NCBI GenBank assembly: GCA_003453735.1
Contig: DMNE01000423.1
Coordinates: forward strand, 5,177 to 11,494
Origin: Nitrospiraceae bacterium
GTDB taxonomy: Bacteria; Nitrospirota; Thermodesulfovibrionia; Thermodesulfovibrionales; UBA9159
DNA length: 6,318 nt
Reading direction: 5' to 3'
The stretch's first letter is position 1; every line of letters starts with the position of its first letter. The position numbers and the translations under genes are program-made. Positions 6,118-6,318 of the stretch are shown here, piece by piece. The notes below the pieces were generated by a model. That model was not told the origin of the DNA, ran no database searches, and was given only the letters and a program-made list of their open reading frames with translations.

Positions 6118-6318
6118 ATGGCTGATCAATGGGAAGAATCAAAAGAAACAATCAAGGAGAAACTGAAACTCCTTGGCGAAAACTACCTCAAACAGCTCCT
6201 TGAGAGGCTCAATGAGATTGAGGCTTGTTACAAGGCGCTGCTGAGAGAATCAGGGATTTCGTGTGCGGATTACGACATGCTAATTGAGATTGTCAGGCTT
6301 CTGTCAGCGACGCAGAGT
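6118..6318 (+). CDS. Helix-rich cytoplasmic protein, 5' part only, function unknown
   Basis: An open frame of 67 codons that leaves the window. The protein begins MADQWEESKETIKEKLKLLG and continues with YLKQLLERLNEIEACYKALL, then DYDMLIEIVRLLSA. It is strongly charged and predicted all-helical, with no signal peptide or membrane segment. AAAAAGG (6106-6112) sits five bases before the ATG, supporting this start. The frame is open for a further 87 bases upstream (to 6031) but has no ATG, GTG or TTG start there. Codon use resembles the chemoreceptor and it is on the same strand 190 bases downstream, so it may belong to the same signalling locus. The pattern of the YLKQLLERLNEIEACYKAL helix is faintly like a histidine phosphotransfer (HPt) bundle, but no phospho-accepting histidine motif is visible in the part present. 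I do not recognise the family. Confidence 0.6.
   Translation, partial: MADQWEESKETIKEKLKLLGENYLKQLLERLNEIEACYKALLRESGISCADYDMLIEIVRLLSATQS

Overview
The window reads as bacterial chromosomal DNA, probably a Gram-negative environmental organism. A Sec-type signal peptide on a solute-binding protein, a long membrane chemoreceptor and a small cysteine-rich Rho-N/SAP-like protein are a combination I associate with Nitrospirota or Desulfobacterota (Geobacter-like) genomes. That placement is inference and weak; no rRNA or other marker gene is present.

Left part (1-1836): a minus-strand VOC-superfamily (glyoxalase/bleomycin-resistance fold) gene with a good ribosome site. Divergent from it, a sigma70-type promoter (TTGACA, 18 bases, TATAAA) leads to a 104-residue three-helix membrane protein of unknown function, followed by a half-size FUSC-type membrane protein. 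The two plus-strand genes look clearly more GC-rich than the genes on the right.

Middle (1837-2786): about 950 bases without a convincing gene. It holds inverted repeats, a T-rich tract closing a possible folded RNA, and at its right end an extended -10 promoter for the next gene.

Right part (2787-6318): a PhnD/SsuA-like periplasmic binding protein with a strong Shine-Dalgarno and a strong intrinsic terminator; a small Rho-N/SAP-like cysteine protein whose reading frame is broken twice; a 665-residue methyl-accepting chemotaxis protein whose start overlaps the stop of the small gene (ATGA); an intergenic 19-base palindrome; and the start of a helix-rich gene that runs off the window. No ABC permease or ATPase is next to the binding protein, so a plausible but unproven reading is that it senses a ligand and signals through the adjacent chemoreceptor.

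The most notable observations are the doubly frameshifted but fully reconstructable cysteine protein, the binding-protein/chemoreceptor pairing, and the receptor itself. The receptor has about 64 heptads, 28-residue repeats in both arms and a non-canonical signalling tip. I see no clear evidence of a wholly new system, CRISPR array, tRNA, rRNA or intact mobile element.
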